Shown: piece after piece, positions 59,928-64,000 of the stretch | Numbering within the stretch: position 1 is the stretch's first letter | How the letters are laid out: every line of letters starts with the position of its first letter | DNA from: an uncultured Lachnospiraceae bacterium | GTDB taxonomy: Bacteria; Bacillota; Clostridia; Lachnospirales; Lachnospiraceae | Length of the DNA stretch: 64,000 bases | NCBI GenBank assembly: GCA_902493385.1 | Contig: CABUPO010000003.1 | Coordinates: 124,001-188,000, forward strand | Direction of reading: 5' to 3' | The notes under the pieces: model-generated | Seen by the model: only the letters and a program-made list of their open reading frames with translations | Database searches by the model: none | What the model was told of the DNA's origin: nothing | Program-made: the position numbers and the translations under genes

Positions 59928-61133
59928 TTATTTGTTATTAGCTGCTGCAACGCCCGGAAGCTCTTTTCCTTCAAGAAATTCAAGTGAAGCTCCGCCGCCT
60001 GTTGAAATATGGCTCATTTTATCGCCAAATCCAAGCTGGTTTACTGCCGCTGCTGAATCTCCACCACCAATAATTGTAGTAGCTTCTGCATCTGCCATAG
60101 CCTGTGCAACTGCCAAAGTTCCCTTTGCAAGCGTAGGATTCTCAAACACGCCCATAGGTCCGTTCCAAACAACAGTCTTAGCAGAACGTACTGCATCAGC
60201 AAAAAGCTCCGCTGTCTTAGAACCAATATCAAGGCCCTGCATATCGGCAGGAATAGAATCTGACGAAACAATCTGTACGTCAACAGGCGCGTCTATAGGA
60301 CTTGGGAAATTCTTTGCAATAGTTGTATCAATTGGAAGAAGCAGCTTCTTTCCAAGCTTTTCAGCCTTTTCCATCATTTCCTTACAGTAATCTATCTTCT
60401 CATCATCAACAAGAGAAGTACCTATCTCATATCCTTTAGCCTTAAGGAATGTATAAGCCATACCTCCGCCGATAATAAGCGTATCGCATTTCTCAAGAAG
60501 ATTATTAATAACATTAAGCTTGTCAGCAACCTTTGCTCCACCAAGAATAGCAACAAATGGTCTTTCAGGATTCTCTACTGCATTACCAAGGAAATCAATC
60601 TCCTTCTGCATAAGATAACCAACAACAGCCGTATCTACAAGCGCGCTTACGCCGACATTAGAGCAGTGAGCTCTATGGGCAGTACCAAACGCGTCATTAA
60701 CAAATACATCGCAAAGAGACGCCAGGTCTTTAGAAAATGCCTCTCCATTCTTTGTCTCTTCAACACGATAACGTGTATTTTCAAGAAGAACAACATCTCC
60801 ATCGTTCATAGCCTCTACAGCTGCTCTTGCATTAGGTCCTACAACCTCAGGGTCTGCGGCAAATTTAACATCTTTGTCAAGGAGCTCGGAAAGCCTCTTT
60901 GCAACAGGTGCAAGCGAAAGCTCCGGCTTTGGTTCTCCCTTAGGTTTACCAAGATGTGAGCAGAGAATGATTTTGCCTCCGTCACCAATTAACTTCTTGA
61001 TTGTCGGAAGTGCGGCTACAAGTCGATTCTCGTCTGTAATCTGACCATCCTTAAGCGGTACGTTAAAATCACAGCGGACAAGAACCCTCTTGCCTTTTAC
61101 ATTAATGTCATCAACAGTCTTTTTGTTTAACAT
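59928..61133 (-). CDS. pgk: Phosphoglycerate kinase
   Basis: 401 residues. VRCDFNVPLKDGQITDENRL, CSHLGKPKGEPKPELSLAPV, NDAFGTAHRAHCSNVGVSAL, AILGGAKVADKLNVINNLLE, and the ATP loop GGGDSAAAVNQLGFGDKMSHISTGGG split across the hinge. Transfers the acyl phosphate of 1,3-bisphosphoglycerate to ADP. Follows gap after a 110-bp gap that holds a strong hairpin. Confidence 0.97.
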   Translation of the reverse strand: MLNKKTVDDINVKGKRVLVRCDFNVPLKDGQITDENRLVAALPTIKKLIGDGGKIILCSHLGKPKGEPKPELSLAPVAKRLSELLDKDVKFAADPEVVGPNARAAVEAMNDGDVVLLENTRYRVEETKNGEAFSKDLASLCDVFVNDAFGTAHRAHCSNVGVSALVDTAVVGYLMQKEIDFLGNAVENPERPFVAILGGAKVADKLNVINNLLEKCDTLIIGGGMAYTFLKAKGYEIGTSLVDDEKIDYCKEMMEKAEKLGKKLLLPIDTTIAKNFPSPIDAPVDVQIVSSDSIPADMQGLDIGSKTAELFADAVRSAKTVVWNGPMGVFENPTLAKGTLAVAQAMADAEATTIIGGGDSAAAVNQLGFGDKMSHISTGGGASLEFLEGKELPGVAAANNK

Positions 61134-61166
61134 TATAAAATACTCCTTTCAGTTTATCAAAATAAC

Positions 61167-61196
61167 AAGGGTCCGGTCCATTCAGACCGGACCCTT
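61167..61196 (-). terminator. Strong hairpin between gap and pgk
   Basis: Perfect 12-bp arms AAGGGTCCGGTC (61167-61178) and GACCGGACCCTT (61185-61196), 6-nt loop. The minus-strand tail GTTATTTTG is only partly T-rich. It could be a partial terminator or a stabilising 3' hairpin that sets gap mRNA above pgk-tpiA. Confidence 0.65.
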
Positions 61197-61243
61197 AAGG
61201 ATCGTATTAATCCATATACTTTATATTATGCTTCAGGGTCAAA

Positions 61244-62260
61244 TCAACCTAACTCAGCAAAATACTTAATTGTTCTAACCATCTGGCTTGTATATGAATT
61301 CTCATTATCATACCATGAAACTACCTGAACAAGGTTGTCCTCTCCAACCATTGTCTGAGTAGCGTCAAAGAGTGAACCATATCTCATACCAACGATATCT
61401 GATGATACGATTTCTTCCTCATTATAACCATATGACTCATTAGCTGCTGCCTTCATAGCTGCATTAATCTCTTCTTTAGTTACTGACTTCTCTACTGTAG
61501 CAACAAGAATTGTTGTTGAACCTGTAGGAGTAGGGATACGCTGAGCTGAACCAATGAGCTTTCCGTTAAGCTCCGGAATAACAAGACCGATTGCTTTAGC
61601 AGCTCCTGTTGAGTTAGGAACGATATTAACAGCGCCTGCACGTGATCTTCTTAAGTCGCCCTTTCTCTGAGGACCGTCAAGAATCATCTGATCACCTGTA
61701 TATGCATGGATTGTTGACATAATACCTGACTTGATTCCTGCAAGATCGTTAAGAGCCTTAGCCATAGGTGCAAGGCAGTTAGTTGTACATGATGCAGCAG
61801 AAATAATCTTGTCATCCTTTGTCAATGTCTCATGGTTTACATTATATACAATAGTCTTAAGGTCATTACCTGCCGGTGCTGAAATAACAACTTTCTTTGC
61901 GCCTGCATTAATATGAGCCTGAGCCTTAGCCTTAGATGTATAGAATCCTGAACACTCTAATACAACGTCTACGCCAATCTCTCCCCATGGGCAGTTATTA
62001 GCGTCTGGCTCTTTGTAAATCTTAATTGTCTTACCCTTAACAGTGATTGTACCAGCTTCATCATCAGCTGTTACCTGATCTTCCTCACCGATACCAACGT
62101 ATCTTCCCTGTGAAGAATCATACTTTAACAGATGAGCAAGCATCTTAGGACTTGTCAAATCATTGATAGCTACTACTTCATAACCATCAGCTCCAAACAT
62201 CTGTCTGAAAGCAAGACGACCGATACGTCCAAAACCATTAATTGCAACTTTTACTGACAT
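61244..62260 (-). CDS. gap: Glyceraldehyde-3-phosphate dehydrogenase, type I
   Basis: 338 residues. NAD-binding INGFGRIGRLAFRQMFGADG, active-site cysteine in SAASCTTNCLAPMAKALND, HAYTGDQMILDGPQRKGDLR, and WYDNENSYTSQMVRTIKYF. Oxidises glyceraldehyde 3-phosphate with NAD and phosphate. AGGAGG lies 7 nt before the ATG; strong promoter upstream. First gene of the glycolytic operon; no cggR-like regulator gene is next to it. Confidence 0.97.
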   Translation of the reverse strand: MSVKVAINGFGRIGRLAFRQMFGADGYEVVAINDLTSPKMLAHLLKYDSSQGRYVGIGEEDQVTADDEAGTITVKGKTIKIYKEPDANNCPWGEIGVDVVLECSGFYTSKAKAQAHINAGAKKVVISAPAGNDLKTIVYNVNHETLTKDDKIISAASCTTNCLAPMAKALNDLAGIKSGIMSTIHAYTGDQMILDGPQRKGDLRRSRAGAVNIVPNSTGAAKAIGLVIPELNGKLIGSAQRIPTPTGSTTILVATVEKSVTKEEINAAMKAAANESYGYNEEEIVSSDIVGMRYGSLFDATQTMVGEDNLVQVVSWYDNENSYTSQMVRTIKYFAELG

Positions 62261-62333
62261 TTCAAATTCCTCCTATAAAGTGTTTTGCATAGATAGTTTG
62301 ATAGGTTGATAAATTACCACAAACTGTGTCTTC

Positions 62334-62362
62334 ATTTTACATAACATATCCATAAATTTCAA
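62334..62362 (-). promoter_or_regulatory. Sigma-A promoter of the gap operon
   Basis: -35 TTGAAA (62357-62362), 17-bp spacer, -10 TAAAAT (62334-62339); leader of about 65 nt. The leader has three TATCAA/TATC repeats (62291-62314), which may be a regulator site but could be chance. Confidence 0.7.
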
Positions 62363-62397
62363 GAGCAAAATGCAAGGCTTTACAAAATTATTATAAT

Positions 62398-63843
62398 TTA
62401 CCAGCCTAAAAGCTCATTATAAAGCTTTTCGTATTCCCTTGCGGACGACGTCCATGAGAAATCTTTAGCCATTCCTCTGTCAATTATTTTATTCCACTCT
62501 CTTTTTCTGTTATAATATACACTCTTTGCATAATTAATCGTTCCAAGCATCTCATGTGCATTATAATTACAGAATGAAAATCCTGTTCCGGTACTCTCAT
62601 ATTCATTATAAGGCTCTACGGTATCCTTCAGTCCGCCGGTCTCACGCACAATAGGTACAGTGCCGTATCTAAGGCTCATAAGCTGGCTGAGACCGCAAGG
62701 TTCAAATAACGACGGCATTAAAAATGCATCACATGCGGCATATATCCTGTGGGAACGTTCATTATTATAATAAATACTTGCAGAAACCCTTCCGTGATAT
62801 TTCCATTCATAATGCCTGAACAGATTCTCATACTTAGCATCTCCCGTTCCAAGTATAACAAACTGGGTATCTTCACTACATATCTCTTCTATTACATATT
62901 CAACAAGGTCAAGGCCCTTCTGGTCTGTAAGTCTGGATACGATACCAAGCATAAATACCTTATCATCCTGCTTTAAATCAAGCTCTTTCTGAAGCGCACG
63001 CTTATTCTTTATCTTTTCTTTTCTGAAATTGCTGCTGTCATAATTGTTGTAAATAAGCGGGTCAGTTGCAGGATTGTACTCATCGTAATCAATACCGTTG
63101 ACTATTCCGCGCAGACAATTAGACCTGGCGTTCATAAGTCCGTCAAGCTTCTCACCGTAGAACGGCGTCTTAATCTCCTCCGCATATGTGCGGCTTACTG
63201 TAGTGACATAATCCGCATATACGATTCCGCCCTTGAGATAATTAGCGTCACCATAAGCCTCAAGCTTGTCAGGGGCAAAATAATAAGAACTGAGGCCTGT
63301 TATATCTTTAATTGTCTTCGTATCCCATACGCCCTGAAATTTAAGATTATGAATAGTCATAATAGACTTAATTCCACGATAAAAATCACCGAGGCTGAAA
63401 GTATCCTTAAGATATACCGGCACAAGTCCCGTCTGCCAGTCATGACAATGAATAATATCAGGTCTGAAATCAATCAGAGGCAGCGCGGAAAGCGACGCTT
63501 TACAGAAAAATGCAAACTTTTCAACATCTTCATAAATATTACCGTAAGGCTTATCACCTGCAAAATAAAACTCATTATCGACAAAATAAAATGTGACTCC
63601 CTCATACTCCAGCTGCATAATACCCACATACTGCTTGCGCCACGCAAGTTCAAGGTAAAAATGCGTTACATACTGCATCTGGTCCTTATACTCCTGAGAT
63701 ATAGCCATATACTTGGGAATCATAACCCGGACATCAAATTCTTCCTTATTAAACATCTTGGGAAGCGCACCGACAACATCTGCAAGACCGCCTGTTTTAA
63801 TAAACGGAACTGCTTCAGACGCTAAAAATAATATCTTCTTCAT
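62398..63843 (-). CDS. glgA: Glycogen synthase (ADP-glucose type)
   Basis: 481 residues from ATG 63841-63843 (GGAGG 9 nt upstream). GT5 family: N-terminal ADP-glucose-binding KTGGLADVVGALPK, IIHCHDWQTGLVPVYLKD, GIVNGIDYDEYNPATD, VSRLTDQKGLDLVEYVI and the C-terminal EPCGLSQLMSLRYGTVPIVR with ETGGLKDTV. Elongates alpha-1,4-glucan from ADP-glucose for glycogen storage. Other glycogen genes are not in the window; no terminator with a T-run is visible after it before the gap promoter. Confidence 0.96.
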   Translation of the reverse strand: MKKILFLASEAVPFIKTGGLADVVGALPKMFNKEEFDVRVMIPKYMAISQEYKDQMQYVTHFYLELAWRKQYVGIMQLEYEGVTFYFVDNEFYFAGDKPYGNIYEDVEKFAFFCKASLSALPLIDFRPDIIHCHDWQTGLVPVYLKDTFSLGDFYRGIKSIMTIHNLKFQGVWDTKTIKDITGLSSYYFAPDKLEAYGDANYLKGGIVYADYVTTVSRTYAEEIKTPFYGEKLDGLMNARSNCLRGIVNGIDYDEYNPATDPLIYNNYDSSNFRKEKIKNKRALQKELDLKQDDKVFMLGIVSRLTDQKGLDLVEYVIEEICSEDTQFVILGTGDAKYENLFRHYEWKYHGRVSASIYYNNERSHRIYAACDAFLMPSLFEPCGLSQLMSLRYGTVPIVRETGGLKDTVEPYNEYESTGTGFSFCNYNAHEMLGTINYAKSVYYNRKREWNKIIDRGMAKDFSWTSSAREYEKLYNELLGW

Positions 63844-63896
63844 AAGCCATAACCTCCACACATTAATGCATAATCCATTACATATCCTTTTATTTC

Positions 63897-63925
63897 ATAA
63901 TATGATAAAATTGTACAATAATCAA
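63897..63925 (-). promoter_or_regulatory. Sigma-A promoter of glgA
   Basis: -35 TTGATT (63920-63925), 17-bp spacer, -10 TATTAT (63897-63902). Leader of about 50 nt. In 63926-64000 upstream I see no complete gene; one minus-strand frame closes with TGA at 63957-63959 and could be the end of a gene cut by the window edge. Confidence 0.65.
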
Positions 63926-64000
63926 TAATATTTGGGGAGATTTTAACTATTATTTTTCAGCCAAATGCAAAATCCATACCCCGTTTATGCCCTAAGCTTA

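Noticed and set aside
60041..60283. 80-codon minus-strand frame inside pgk
   Set aside because: Same-strand shadow of pgk in another frame, no start signal.
63941..64000. Possible end of an upstream minus-strand gene
   Set aside because: Only about 14 codons before TGA 63957-63959 are visible; too short to support as a coding feature.
1..64000. CRISPR arrays, insertion sequences, phage genes, tRNA or rRNA genes
   Set aside because: No direct-repeat arrays, transposase or integrase motifs, or tRNA-like cloverleaf sequences were recognised on either strand.

Overview
The window reads as a chromosomal segment of a Gram-positive, low-to-moderate-GC, endospore-forming anaerobe of the class Clostridia, most likely family Lachnospiraceae. 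This is inferred from a complete spoIIIAA-AH operon, yqfC/yqfD, AGGAGG-type ribosome binding sites, frequent TTG/GTG starts, and secreted polysaccharidases with lysine-rich Ig-like modules and P/T-rich linkers. Species cannot be named. Coding density is high, most genes lie on the minus strand, and no tRNA, rRNA, transposon, prophage or CRISPR array was seen. No gene-free stretch exceeds 300 bases.

Layout. 1-3.3 kb (-): start of an RNase E/G gene, a DUF2344 protein and a B12-binding radical SAM protein, plus a small membrane ORF. 3.4-5.6 kb (+): tyrS and a zinc-ribbon membrane protein. 5.7-7.4 kb (-): a secreted GH10-like enzyme with an altered active-site groove and an unusual mRNA leader. 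7.4-13.3 kb (-): yqfC-yqfD-phoH-ybeY-DUF3048 lipoprotein-flippase. 13.4-16.5 kb (-): rpsU and alaS, each with its own promoter. 16.5-20 kb (-): a secreted CotH-kinase/leucine-rich-repeat protein and yebC. 20-27.3 kb (-): Asp23-nusB-xseA-xseB-ispA-dxs-tlyA-nadK-argR (transcription order), covering isoprenoid precursor synthesis, NADP supply and arginine regulation. 27.3-32.4 kb (-): the spoIIIA operon, which builds the mother-cell-to-forespore channel. 32.5-33.3 kb (+): aroE. 33.3-45.2 kb (-): a heterodimeric ABC exporter, a very large RND-type exporter, aroA, argS and a DUF815 ATPase in one tightly packed run.

45.3-50.9 kb (-): ilvE, a TPR lipoprotein, hflX, a polysaccharide deacetylase and a SpoIID/peptidoglycan-binding protein. 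51.1-52.1 kb (+): a GH10-like (GHL10) secreted hydrolase. 52.1-53.3 kb (-): a calcium/sodium-antiporter-family protein preceded by what I recognise as a yybP-ykoY manganese riboswitch with its terminator. 53.3-58.1 kb: divergent GH95 alpha-fucosidase (-) and canonical GH10 xylanase (+). 58.1-59.1 kb (-): a secreted SGNH/GDSL hydrolase. 59.2-62.4 kb (-): gap-pgk-tpiA, the central glycolytic operon. 62.4-63.9 kb (-): glgA glycogen synthase.

Together the genes describe a plant-fibre-degrading, glycogen-storing, sporulating gut-type anaerobe. The two points I would follow first are the 27-nt hairpin/minigene that separates the Shine-Dalgarno from the start codon of the first GH10 gene, and the manganese riboswitch, which argues that the antiporter annotated by homology as calcium/sodium actually exports manganese.
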